From Ignavibacteriota bacterium (GTDB taxonomy: Bacteria > Bacteroidota > Ignavibacteria > Ignavibacteriales > Melioribacteraceae): a stretch of 41,447 nucleotides of DNA. Each line of letters starts with the position of its first letter. The first letter of the stretch is position 1. The DNA lies in NCBI GenBank assembly GCA_002746605.1, contig PDPT01000015.1, positions 1 through 41,447 on the forward strand, given 5' to 3'. The position numbers and the translations under genes were made by a program. The notes below the pieces were generated by a model, which saw only the letters and a program-made list of their open reading frames with translations, searched no databases and was not told the DNA's origin. This document shows, one piece after another, positions 1-7,213 of this stretch.

Positions 1-2
1 TT

Positions 3-104
3 GTTCAAAAAGCGGTTAACCGTGTGGGCGAAAAGTTAGAGCAGCTTCAAAGTCTCAATCCGCAAACCGGTGAAATGGTGTTCCTTGGGAAGAGTGAGGA
101 GTGA
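3..104 (+). CDS. C-terminal tail of an unrecognised protein (5' end outside window)
   Basis: An open frame runs from the window edge to a TGA at 102-104 and encodes 33 residues, ending in LGKSEE. The downstream lipoprotein starts with GTG at 101, so the two genes share the four bases GTGA, a typical translational coupling. The charged helical look (VGEKLEQLQSLN) gives no family. Base composition here looks richer in G and C than the genes right of the tRNA, in keeping with a mobile-element origin. Function unknown. Confidence 0.5.
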   Translation, partial: VQKAVNRVGEKLEQLQSLNPQTGEMVFLGKSEE

Positions 105-850
105 AAATTAAAGTAGTCTTTCTGATATTGTGTGTATTGCTTTCTTGTACCGGGAGGGTTGAGGAGAAAATAATAATAAAAGATAGCACAATTGTAAATT
201 ATATTGATAGTTTGCTAGTCAGAGATAGTACAGCAATTACTTACAAGGACTCTTTGCGAATAATAGATAGTACGGTTGTAAACTATAGAGATAGCGTTGT
301 AATTAAAGGTCGTAAAAGTTTATTCCCGTTACTCGGAGATAGCTTGATAGAGATAACTAAACATTTAAGAAATATTCGCACGTTTGATTTCAACTTTAAT
401 GAAAATCCGGTTGATAGCTTCCGAAGTGGTATATTCAGCCCGATGAATCTATTTGATGATCTACCTTATAGAGATAGGAATGAACTCGGGACTCGCTGGG
501 CACGTTCGGGAAACTGGGACGGTAATCCAAAGTATCACGGACTTGCCTTAACATTCGACGAAACATATTTAATCACAAAGGTGAAAATCAATGTGTTCGG
601 CTACGAGAGATTAAAAACTAAATTTATACTATTCAACGGCTTGCAGAAAGTCTTATCAGATTCAACGGAATTGAATAAGCTGTACACTGAATTTGACGTC
701 CTATTTACTAACGAAGAAAACATTCATTTTTATATTTATGATAGTGAAAATGAGTGGTTAGATGTTGGGGAAATAAAAATTTACGGTTATCCAGTCAAAA
801 GAAATTACATACCAGACTGGAGTTGGGTTAAATCGAAAATAGGTCAATAG
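101..850 (+). CDS. Putative lipoprotein with 14-residue repeats and discoidin-like C-terminal part
   Basis: This 249-residue protein starts at a GTG that overlaps the stop of the gene before it. The N-terminus is a short lipoprotein signal (hydrophobic stretch, then LLSC with Cys16), so it should be anchored in a membrane. Residues 27-68 are three 14-residue repeats built on DSTxVxYxDSxx. The C-terminal half has a pattern (GTRWARSGNW, then ITKVKINVFGY) that recalls discoidin/F5-8-type beta-sandwich binding domains, but the match is only by eye. Short repeat-bearing lipoproteins of this look occur in Bacteroidota prophage lysis modules, so a phage protein is one possibility. It is the last gene before the tRNA. 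Specific role unknown. Confidence 0.6.
   Translation: MKIKVVFLILCVLLSCTGRVEEKIIIKDSTIVNYIDSLLVRDSTAITYKDSLRIIDSTVVNYRDSVVIKGRKSLFPLLGDSLIEITKHLRNIRTFDFNFNENPVDSFRSGIFSPMNLFDDLPYRDRNELGTRWARSGNWDGNPKYHGLALTFDETYLITKVKINVFGYERLKTKFILFNGLQKVLSDSTELNKLYTEFDVLFTNEENIHFYIYDSENEWLDVGEIKIYGYPVKRNYIPDWSWVKSKIGQ
179..304 (+). repeat. Three 42-bp in-frame repeats in the lipoprotein gene
   Basis: Three consecutive 42-bp units encode KDSTIVNYIDSLLV, RDSTAITYKDSLRI and IDSTVVNYRDSVVI. DST and the later Y-x-DS are invariant. They have diverged at DNA level, so this is an old protein repeat, probably an extended spacer or coiled-coil stalk, and not a recent slippage array. Confidence 0.75.
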
Positions 851-876
851 CGGGGCAAAGTTTATATTAATTCACG

Positions 877-900
877 AAGAGTGGTACAAAGAGTGGTACA
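877..900 (+). repeat. Perfect 12-bp tandem repeat between the lipoprotein gene and the tRNA
   Basis: AAGAGTGGTACA occurs twice back to back (877-888 and 889-900). It lies 27 bp after the lipoprotein stop and about 75 bp from the tRNA 3' end. Tandem direct repeats next to a tRNA 3' end can be integrase arm sites, but nothing here proves that. Confidence 0.5.
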
Positions 901-933
901 CTTCTGAAATAGTTGCAGTTCTTGGTTTAAAAT

Positions 934-973
934 AAAAAAGTCTAACTTATTGTAGATAAATAAGTTAGACTTT
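934..973 (-). terminator. Intrinsic terminator of the tRNA gene
   Basis: A perfect 15-bp inverted repeat (937-951 with 959-973, loop 952-958) starts two bases beyond the tRNA 3' end. Read on the minus strand, the stem is followed by a run of T (complement of A934-A939). This is a Rho-independent terminator for the tRNA transcript. Confidence 0.85.
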
Positions 974-974
974 G

Positions 975-1048
975 TGGGCCCGGAGAGACTTGAACTCCCG
1001 ACCCTCTGATTATGAGTCAGATGCTCTAACCAGCTGAGCTACAGGCCC
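975..1048 (-). tRNA. tRNA-Met (anticodon CAT)
   Basis: The reverse complement folds as a full cloverleaf. The acceptor stem is GGGCCTG with CGGGCCC. The D-arm is GCTCAGCTGGTTAGAGC, the anticodon stem TCTGA/TCAGA with loop CTCATAA, and the T-arm GGGAG/CTCTC with loop TTCAAGT. CCA is not encoded: the genomic sequence after the discriminator A reads CAAAG. A CAT anticodon may belong to elongator Met or to the lysidine-modified Ile2 tRNA. It is not the initiator, because the first acceptor pair is G-C. Elongator Met is favoured but not proven. The terminator follows directly. Confidence 0.9.
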
Positions 1049-1202
1049 CCACATATAAAAATTTAAGACTCAAAAATAACATTTTGCTTTTTTGAATGCA
1101 ATAAAATAATAACTCTTAATTTAATTTTTTTTATTCTAATTATAATTCTTTAATTTTATTTTTAGTTTATAAAATAATAATACTTAATAATTTGGGAAGA
1201 TT

Positions 1203-2513
1203 ATGACGGAACAACTTGAACAAAAACAACCTTCGCCAATTTACAGATGGGCAGTTTTACTATTTATAAGCCTTGCAATGTTCGGTAATTACTATATCTA
1301 TGATAGTATTGCTCCCATTGCAGATATGCTGAAAAAGGAACTTGGTTTCTCTGATATAAATATCGGTTCTCTTTATAGTTATTATAGCGTAGCGGCTGTA
1401 ATTATTCTCATAATAAGCGGACCTATAATAGACCGTCTCGGTGTTAAAATTTCTATTTTTATTTTTTCTGCAATTTGTTCAATAGCTGCTTTGTTGATGG
1501 CGATTAGTCCTGAAATAAGTTCCTCACTTGGTATTAGTGAACTTTACATAATGCTTGGGAGTAGATTTTTACTAGGTATTGGAGCGGAACCTTTGATAGT
1601 TGCCGTTACTACTGCTCTTGCAAAATGGTTCAAAGGTAAAGAACTTGGGTTTGCTTTTGGAATAAATTTAACTATTGCCAGGCTTGGTTCATTTGCTGCC
1701 GATTGGTCGCCTACTTGGGCAAAAAGTTTTTTTGGTACTTGGAGCGAACCTTTAATGGTTGCATTTTTTGTCGGATTAACTTGCATAGCAGGTGGAATAA
1801 TTTATTGGTTTATGGAAGGTTATGCCGATAAAAATTATACGCTCGGAGAGGCAGGTGAAACTGATAAATTTGTTTTTTCTGATTTGTTCAAGTTTCAAAA
1901 ATCATTTTGGTATGTTGTTATACTTTGCGTTACATTTTATTCGGCTGTATTTCCATTTAGAACTTTTGCAATTAAATTTTATCAAGAAGCCCACGGTGCT
2001 TCAAGAGAGTTTGCTGGGCAATTAAATAGTGTTCTAATCTTTGCCTCAATGATTGCTACACCTCTTTTTGGTTTATTAGCTGATAAAATAGGTAAACGAG
2101 CAACTATGATGATGATTGGTTCAATTTTGATTTTGCCGGTGTTTTTAATGTTAGTATATTCAAATATTACACTTTATATACCTATTATTATGCTCGGTAT
2201 TGCATTTTCGTTAATACCTGCAATTATGTGGCCCTCAGTTGCTTATCTCGTTGAACAGAAGCGACTTGGTACAGCTTATTCAATTATGACTCTTATACAA
2301 CAAATAGGTGTTTTTGCATTTAATTATTTACTTGGATGGGCAAACGATACATCGGGAGCATCGGCACAAAATCCTGAAGGTTATGCCATGGGAATGTGGA
2401 TTTTATCAATACTTGGAATTATTGGATTTACCTTTGCATTTTTGTTAAGGAAAGAAGAAATGGGACCAAATGCGCATGGCTTAGAAAGAGGAATGAGAAC
2501 AAGTAATGGATAA
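1203..2513 (+). CDS. MFS transporter, MFSD1-like (possible dipeptide carrier)
   Basis: This 436-residue protein of about 12 membrane helices belongs to the major facilitator superfamily. Its first half closely follows the animal lysosomal MFSD1 family: FGNYYIYD in helix 1, GPIIDRLG in the motif A loop, GSRFLLGIGAEPL, and WFKGKELGFAFG before NLTIARLGS. A second motif A-like loop, ADKIGKR, lies in the second half. Human MFSD1 has been reported to carry dipeptides, so a small-peptide substrate is a reasonable inference, helped by the aminopeptidase two genes on. The ATG is preceded by GGGAAGA. The stop overlaps the PqqD-like start by 8 bp, so this is the first gene of a three-gene operon. Substrate and direction of transport are not visible in the sequence. 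Confidence 0.85.
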   Translation: MTEQLEQKQPSPIYRWAVLLFISLAMFGNYYIYDSIAPIADMLKKELGFSDINIGSLYSYYSVAAVIILIISGPIIDRLGVKISIFIFSAICSIAALLMAISPEISSSLGISELYIMLGSRFLLGIGAEPLIVAVTTALAKWFKGKELGFAFGINLTIARLGSFAADWSPTWAKSFFGTWSEPLMVAFFVGLTCIAGGIIYWFMEGYADKNYTLGEAGETDKFVFSDLFKFQKSFWYVVILCVTFYSAVFPFRTFAIKFYQEAHGASREFAGQLNSVLIFASMIATPLFGLLADKIGKRATMMMIGSILILPVFLMLVYSNITLYIPIIMLGIAFSLIPAIMWPSVAYLVEQKRLGTAYSIMTLIQQIGVFAFNYLLGWANDTSGASAQNPEGYAMGMWILSILGIIGFTFAFLLRKEEMGPNAHGLERGMRTSNG

Positions 2514-2838
2514 TTTCCAAAATTATTTACCCGTTAGAAATTGTGAGTATGAAATAAATAATGAGCTTGTAACCGTTTTATTTCAAAAAGAACAAAAAGG
2601 TTTTATCGAAAAAAAATTATTCCCAAAATTAAAACCTAAAACAAATAAAATTGATCTCGATGAAATAGGCAGCTTTATTTGGCTTCGGATAGACGGCGAA
2701 AATAATATTTCAGAAATAACAAAAATTGCCGAAGAACATTTTCAAGATAAAATTTCACCTGCTAAGGAAAGAGTAGAACTTTTTTTTCAGCAAATGTTCA
2801 GAAATAAATTAATTTCACTTTACGAAAAGAAAAAATAA
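2506..2838 (+). CDS. Stand-alone PqqD-family protein
   Basis: This small soluble protein has 110 residues. The second half carries the PqqD pattern: LDEIGSFIWLRIDG, then SEITKIAEEHF, then helices ending NKLISL. The first half has NYLPVRN and GFIEKKLFPKLKP, resembling the unlinked PqqD-like proteins of Clostridia and other anaerobes and not the PQQ pathway protein. PqqD and related RiPP recognition elements hold a leader peptide in a winged-helix fold. No radical-SAM enzyme or precursor peptide is visible nearby. It overlaps the transporter gene by 8 bp and lies 11 bp before the M29 aminopeptidase, so a peptide-binding or hand-over role in peptide use is possible but inferred. Confidence 0.8.
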   Translation: MDNFQNYLPVRNCEYEINNELVTVLFQKEQKGFIEKKLFPKLKPKTNKIDLDEIGSFIWLRIDGENNISEITKIAEEHFQDKISPAKERVELFFQQMFRNKLISLYEKKK

Positions 2839-2849
2839 GGGAGCTTATT

Positions 2850-3815
2850 ATGGCATTAACAAAACTTGATAAAGCATCAATAATTGCAATTAAAGATTGT
2901 ATGGGTGCAAAAAAGAAAGAGAAAATTCTTGTAGTAACTGATGAAAACAAAAGAGAAATAGGACAATCACTTTATAAAAATGCTTTATATCTTGGTCACG
3001 AAGCTTTCTTGTTGGAAATGAAATCGAAAGAATATAACGGTGAGGAACCTCCTAAGTTTGTTGCCGAAGCCATGAAAATGGCAGATGTAGTTTTGTGTCC
3101 TACAACTAAATCCTTAACTCACACGGATGCAAGAAGAAACGCTTCTGCACTCGGAAAACGAATTGCAACATTTCCAGGAATTACTAAAGAAGTAATGATT
3201 AGAGGCTTAAATACAGATTATAAAAAAATAGCTGCTCTTACATTAAAACTCACTAAAATGATGGATAAAACAAAAACCATTAGAATTACAGCGCCCGGCG
3301 GGACTGATATTACTATGAGCATTAACGGAAGAAAAGCAATCCCCAGTAAAGGACTTTTCCATAAAAAAGGAGAAAGCGGTAACCTTCCTACAGGAGAAGC
3401 TTTTGCAGCACCAATGGAAGGAACAACTGAAGGTGTTTTTGTCGCTGATGGTTCTTTTGCCGTAATTGGTGTTTTGAAAACTCCCATTAAAATTAAAGTT
3501 GAAAAAGGACTTGCTACTGAAATAACCGGTGGAAAAGAAGCTAAACAATTAATTAAAATGCTCGAACCGTTTGGAAAGAAAGGAAGAAATATTGCTGAAA
3601 TTGGTATTGGTACAAATGATTCTGTTAAGTTGAGTGGTTTACTTTTGGAAGATGAAAAGAAACTCGGTACTGTTCATATTGCTCTTGGTGATAACAAATC
3701 CATGGGCGGAAAAATTAATGTGCCTATTCATGTTGATGGTGTTATTCTAAAACCAACTGTTTATTTTGATGATAAAGTAATAATGGAAAAAGGAAAAATG
3801 CTGGTTAAGTTATAG
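2850..3815 (+). CDS. M29-family metallo-aminopeptidase
   Basis: This 321-residue enzyme of the thermophilic aminopeptidase family (AmpS/AmpT, COG2309) removes N-terminal residues from peptides using two metal ions. Visible family signatures are NLPTGEAFAAP (Glu183), AEIGIGTN (Glu250), GTVHIALGDN (His276) and IHVDGV (His294, Asp296), the residues expected to bind metal. It is shorter than the roughly 410-residue staphylococcal and Thermus enzymes, mainly in the N-terminal domain, as in the short branch of the family. There is no signal peptide, so it is cytoplasmic. An AGGGAGC ribosome site precedes the ATG. As the last gene of the transporter/PqqD unit it would split imported peptides; that link is inferred from position. 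Confidence 0.85.
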   Translation: MALTKLDKASIIAIKDCMGAKKKEKILVVTDENKREIGQSLYKNALYLGHEAFLLEMKSKEYNGEEPPKFVAEAMKMADVVLCPTTKSLTHTDARRNASALGKRIATFPGITKEVMIRGLNTDYKKIAALTLKLTKMMDKTKTIRITAPGGTDITMSINGRKAIPSKGLFHKKGESGNLPTGEAFAAPMEGTTEGVFVADGSFAVIGVLKTPIKIKVEKGLATEITGGKEAKQLIKMLEPFGKKGRNIAEIGIGTNDSVKLSGLLLEDEKKLGTVHIALGDNKSMGGKINVPIHVDGVILKPTVYFDDKVIMEKGKMLVKL

Positions 3816-3924
3816 ATGATGATAAAGTATAAAACCGGAATTAGTGGATAATAAATTAGAATAAAGATTATTATAATCTGTTACTTGAATAAAATTCAAG
3901 AAAACTATCTATACAAAAAAATTA

Positions 3925-3940
3925 TGTGAGCTTGATCACT
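3925..3940. promoter_or_regulatory. Crp/Fnr-like operator upstream of the repeat-protein gene
   Basis: TGTGA-GCTTGA-TCACT matches the classic Crp half-site layout (TGTGA-N6-TCACA) at nine of ten positions. It lies 68 bp before the ATG at 4009. The duplicated upstream region of the decayed copy keeps the same element at 5709-5724 with paired changes. A Crp/Fnr-family regulator is the expected binder; none is encoded in the window. Confidence 0.5.
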
Positions 3941-4008
3941 TACATTGTGCATCATAATAAATATAATTAATAAGTTAAGAATTTCATTTTAATAGAATTG
4001 AGGCAGCC

Positions 4009-5472
4009 ATGAACAAAAATACCTTACTTTTTTTATTTCTTTTTACTTTTTCTATAATTTTTGCACAAAAAGATAGTTTCAAGAAACCAAATACTTTTAT
4101 ACCGCAAAGTATTGAAGAATTATCTGTTTTTCAAAAATTTAATAAAGCCTTCTTATTAAACAAAAACAAATTAACTGAGAAAAATGTTTTAGCAATCGGA
4201 ATTGTTGTTGATAGTGCAATTGTAATAAATGACGATAACGATACAACTAAATATCTGTATGAATATAATTCTAATGGTAAAGTAATCTTACAAGTGGGGC
4301 AAATATTGCGAAATAATGAATGGATTAATAGAGAAAAGTTAATTTATGACTATGATATTAATTATAATTTGACTTTGGGGATTCTGCAGATATGGGAAAA
4401 TGAAGCTTGGGTAAACTCGCAGAAAATGGTATATGAATATGATGATAGAAATAATTTGACTTTATTAATTTGGCAAAGTGGAGAAGATGAGACTTGGATA
4501 AATCAATACAAAGAAACTTTAGAATACGATGACAGAAATAATTTGACGTTGGAAGTTTGGCAAAGCTGGACAAGCGAAGCTTGGGTAAATTATGGAAAAT
4601 CAGTCTATGAATACGATGATAGCAATAATCGCACTTCATACACTCATCAAAATTGGGAAAATGAAATTTGGGTAAATGATGAAAAAAATATTTGTGAATA
4701 CGATGATAGAAATAATTTGACGCTGGAAGTTTGGCAAAGCTGGACTAACGAAGCTTGGGAAAACTATGACAAATATACTTTTGAATACGATGATAGAAAC
4801 AATTTGACCTCAGAAATTCTGCAGAAATGGATCAATGAAGATTGGATAAACTATGAAAAAGTAACAAATGAATATGACGAAGAAGATAATTTGATTTCAG
4901 AAATACAGCTAAACTGGATTGATGAAGCTTGGGTAAACTCTTGGAAAAATACTTTAGAATATGATGATAAAAATAATTTGACTTTAAGAATTGAACAGAT
5001 GTGGGAAGATGAAGCTTGGGTAGATTATGCCCAAGAAAACTATGAATATGACGGTGGTAACAAAATGACTTCCTTTTCTAATGGTAATGCTTCGTTTCAA
5101 GATGAATTTGATAACACATATTCTTTTGAGGGAACAGGGTTTATTTACTACAAAACAATAACAGATATAAAAAAAGAAAATGCATTAGTAAATAAATTTA
5201 CATTAGAGCAGAATTACCCGAACCCGTTTAATCCTGTAACAACAATAAATTATACAATTCCTGCTGCAAATGGAATTAAACAATCTAAACAAGTTATACT
5301 AAAAATTTATGATGCTTTGGGAAGAGAAATTAAAACACTCATAAATGAAAAACAAAATTCTGGTAATTATAGTGTTAAATTTAATGCAGCTAATTTACCA
5401 AGTGGAATCTATTTTTATAGATTAACTACAGGAAGTTTTTCGGAAACTAAAAAAATGATTTTATTAAAATAA
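4009..5472 (+). CDS. Secreted repeat protein with type IX secretion sorting domain
   Basis: This 487-residue protein has a Sec signal peptide (residues 1 to about 19, ending IIFAQ). Residues 82-342 form nine 29-residue repeats with consensus EYDDRNNLTLEVWQSW followed by NEAWVN and K, plus a partial tenth. The pattern is loosely similar to YD/RHS-type beta repeats. A type IX secretion sorting domain follows from about residue 395: FTLEQNYPNPFNPVTTI, then VILKIYDALGREIKTL, SGIYFYRL and a basic end MILLK. It is therefore exported across the outer membrane and probably attached to the surface or released. The repeats suggest a binding or adhesive role; the ligand is unknown. It appears to be monocistronic, with a Crp/Fnr-like site upstream and decayed tandem copies downstream. 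Confidence 0.85.
   Translation: MNKNTLLFLFLFTFSIIFAQKDSFKKPNTFIPQSIEELSVFQKFNKAFLLNKNKLTEKNVLAIGIVVDSAIVINDDNDTTKYLYEYNSNGKVILQVGQILRNNEWINREKLIYDYDINYNLTLGILQIWENEAWVNSQKMVYEYDDRNNLTLLIWQSGEDETWINQYKETLEYDDRNNLTLEVWQSWTSEAWVNYGKSVYEYDDSNNRTSYTHQNWENEIWVNDEKNICEYDDRNNLTLEVWQSWTNEAWENYDKYTFEYDDRNNLTSEILQKWINEDWINYEKVTNEYDEEDNLISEIQLNWIDEAWVNSWKNTLEYDDKNNLTLRIEQMWEDEAWVDYAQENYEYDGGNKMTSFSNGNASFQDEFDNTYSFEGTGFIYYKTITDIKKENALVNKFTLEQNYPNPFNPVTTINYTIPAANGIKQSKQVILKIYDALGREIKTLINEKQNSGNYSVKFNAANLPSGIYFYRLTTGSFSETKKMILLK
4252..5034 (+). repeat. Nine 87-bp in-frame tandem repeats
   Basis: Nine consecutive 29-codon units encode variants of EYDDRNNLTLEVWQSW plus a second block around EAWVN. Units 3, 4 and 6 are the most alike; units 1 and 8 are the most diverged. 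Such arrays gain and lose units by recombination, so copy number may vary between strains. Confidence 0.85.
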
Positions 5473-5509
5473 AGTATAAGCAAGAGAAAATTGTTATGCT
5501 GAATTTAGG

Positions 5510-5652
5510 TTGAGGCAAACTTACCCAAATTCATTTTGGTAACAACAATAAATTATATAATTCCGAAACCATCTGGCATTATGAATGGGATAAAGTAATT
5601 TAACTGCGTGATACTAAAAATTTACAATGTTTTGCTAAGAGAAATAAAAGCA
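5510..5652 (+). pseudogene. Decayed fragment of a type IX sorting domain
   Basis: Translating across frameshifts gives TYPNSFW, VTTINYIIP and VILKIYNVLLREIKA, which line up with the sorting domain of the intact gene just upstream. An in-frame TAA and frame changes rule out function. It is left over from duplication of the 4009-5472 gene. Confidence 0.65.
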
Positions 5653-5708
5653 TGGAATCTTAGCTAATTCTCAGAGCGGAAAGTTTGAGTTATGGAGCAA
5701 AAAAATTG

Positions 5709-5724
5709 TGTAAATTTATTTACT
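5709..5724. promoter_or_regulatory. Second Crp/Fnr-like dyad, before the decayed copy
   Basis: TGTAA-ATTTAT-TTACT aligns base for base with the site at 3925-3940. The left half changed G to A and the right half changed the mirrored C to T, so the dyad symmetry is kept. The downstream stretch GTGCAT, then AATAAATATAATTAA, is shared with the first copy too. Confidence 0.4.
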
Positions 5725-5788
5725 TGTGTTGTGCATGAAAATAAATATAATTAAATTATAATATTAGTTTCATAGAGCGGAGGTAATT

Positions 5789-6175
5789 ATGAAGAAAAGT
5801 ACCTTACTCTTTTTATTCTTTTTTCCTTTTTCTATAATTTTCACATAACAAAATAGTTTTAAGAAACTAAATGCTTTTATGTCTCATGGTATAGATGAGC
5901 CCTCGGATTTACGAGATTCGTACAAAACCTTTTTCCTGAACAAAAATAAATTATACAATTCCTACTGCAAATGGAATTGAACAATCTAAACAAGTTATAC
6001 TAAAAATTTATGATGCTTTGGGAAGAGAAATAAAAACACTTATAAATGAAAAACAAAGTTTCGGTACTTATAGTATTAAATTTAATGCAGCTAATATTTA
6101 CCAAGTGGAATATATTTTTATAGATTAACTACAGGAAGTTTTTCAGAAACTAAAAAAATGATTTTGTTAAAATAA
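5789..6175 (+). pseudogene. Decayed paralogue of the repeat protein (repeats deleted)
   Basis: The start MKKSTLLFLF then FPFSIIF copies the signal peptide of the 4009-5472 protein, but a TAA follows at once. The N-terminal text then runs to FFLNKNK and jumps, in a different frame, into the sorting domain (YTIPTANGIEQSKQ, ILKIYDALGREIKTL, and, after another frameshift, LTTGSFSETKKMILLK). All nine repeats are missing. The junction lies at AATAAATTA, a short sequence present at both corresponding places in the intact gene, which suggests deletion by microhomology. A GGAGG ribosome site is still present before the ATG. Confidence 0.85.
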
Positions 6176-6196
6176 AACTTGATATAATTAAGGAAA

Positions 6197-6345
6197 AAAA
6201 TTGTTATGCTGAATTTATTTAAGTATCTTACTTTTTTGATTCCGAAACAACTTAAGCATGGCAAAATCAGAGAAGCTGGTATAAATAAGAACATTAAATC
6301 TTAGTATCCCTTGCCCTGAAAGTCTGAGTTACGGAGGAACGGATT
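6197..6345 (+). repeat. Decayed third copy of the downstream tail
   Basis: Positions 6197-6217 are identical to 5487-5507 (around TTGTTATGCTGAATTTA), and later pieces (ATTCCGAAAC, then AAATCTTAG and GAAAGTCTGAGTTACGGAG) match 5560-5690 with gaps. The stretch holds no open frame. It shows that the duplicated unit covered gene plus tail. The rest of 6176-6371 shows no gene. Confidence 0.6.
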
Positions 6346-6371
6346 GCTTGTAATCTATAACTAAAACAAAA

Positions 6372-7211
6372 ATGAAAAAAAACTATACTTACACTACAGA
6401 AGAAAACTACCCGATTGACATTACAACTTATGGTAATATCGAAAACGAAAATTGTATAATCTTTGTCCACGGATTCAAAGGATTTAAAGATTGGGGATTT
6501 GGGCCTTACATTGGTGAATACTTATCCAACAAAAATTTTTTTGTAATTACATTCAATTTTTCTCATAATGGTGTTGGAAAGGATTCAGTTGATTTTGATG
6601 AATTAGACAAATTTGCCGAAAATACTTATTCAAAAGAAATATCGGAATTGGAAGAAATTATTGCAGCGTATAAAAGTGGATTTTTCGGAAAAATTGATTC
6701 TGATAAAAAAATTGGTTTGCTGGGACATAGCCGAGGCGGCGGAGTTGCAATTGTAACAGCAAGTAAGAATAATAATATCTCTGCATTTGTAACTTGGGCT
6801 TCAATTGCAAATTTCGATAGATTTTCGCAAAGACAAAAAGAAGATTGGAAAGAAAAAGGTTATCTTGAAATGCTAAATTCAAGAACCAAACAATTGATGA
6901 GAATGAATAAAACTTTTCTCGATGATTTGCTTGAAAACAAAAGTGATACATTAAATATTGAAAAAGCAGTCAGAAATCTGCAAATTCCCTATTTACTAGT
7001 GCACGGTGAACAAGATTTAGCTGTGTCAATAAAAGAAGCAGAAAATATTTATTATTGGTCAAACAAAGAAAAAACAGAATTGTTTAAAGTTAAAGGAACC
7101 GGACACACTTTCGATATAAAACATCCTTTTGAAGGAGCATCAAAAGTATTAAATAAAGTTTTAGAAAAAACCTCTGATTTTTTTGATAAGAATCTTAACA
7201 AAATAAAATAA
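6372..7211 (+). CDS. Alpha/beta hydrolase (dienelactone hydrolase / acyl-peptidase type)
   Basis: This 279-residue serine hydrolase has no signal peptide. The oxyanion-side motif is FVHGFKGFKDWG (residues 31-42), the nucleophile Ser120 is in GLLGHSRGGG, the acid is Asp215 in HGEQD, and the base is His245 in GTGHTF, so the catalytic triad is complete. The long helical cap between Ser120 and Asp215 is usual in the family. The substrate cannot be read from the sequence; esterase or peptidase activity is possible. It ends two bases before the start of the iron-sulfur oxidoreductase gene, so both are likely co-transcribed. There is no clear Shine-Dalgarno before the ATG. Confidence 0.85.
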   Translation: MKKNYTYTTEENYPIDITTYGNIENENCIIFVHGFKGFKDWGFGPYIGEYLSNKNFFVITFNFSHNGVGKDSVDFDELDKFAENTYSKEISELEEIIAAYKSGFFGKIDSDKKIGLLGHSRGGGVAIVTASKNNNISAFVTWASIANFDRFSQRQKEDWKEKGYLEMLNSRTKQLMRMNKTFLDDLLENKSDTLNIEKAVRNLQIPYLLVHGEQDLAVSIKEAENIYYWSNKEKTELFKVKGTGHTFDIKHPFEGASKVLNKVLEKTSDFFDKNLNKIK

Positions 7212-7213
7212 TT

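Noticed and set aside
4252..5034. Regularly spaced repeats that could suggest a CRISPR-like array
   Set aside because: The period is 87 bp without separate spacers, and every unit is in frame in a protein with signal peptide and sorting domain. It is a coding repeat; I see no CRISPR array in the window.
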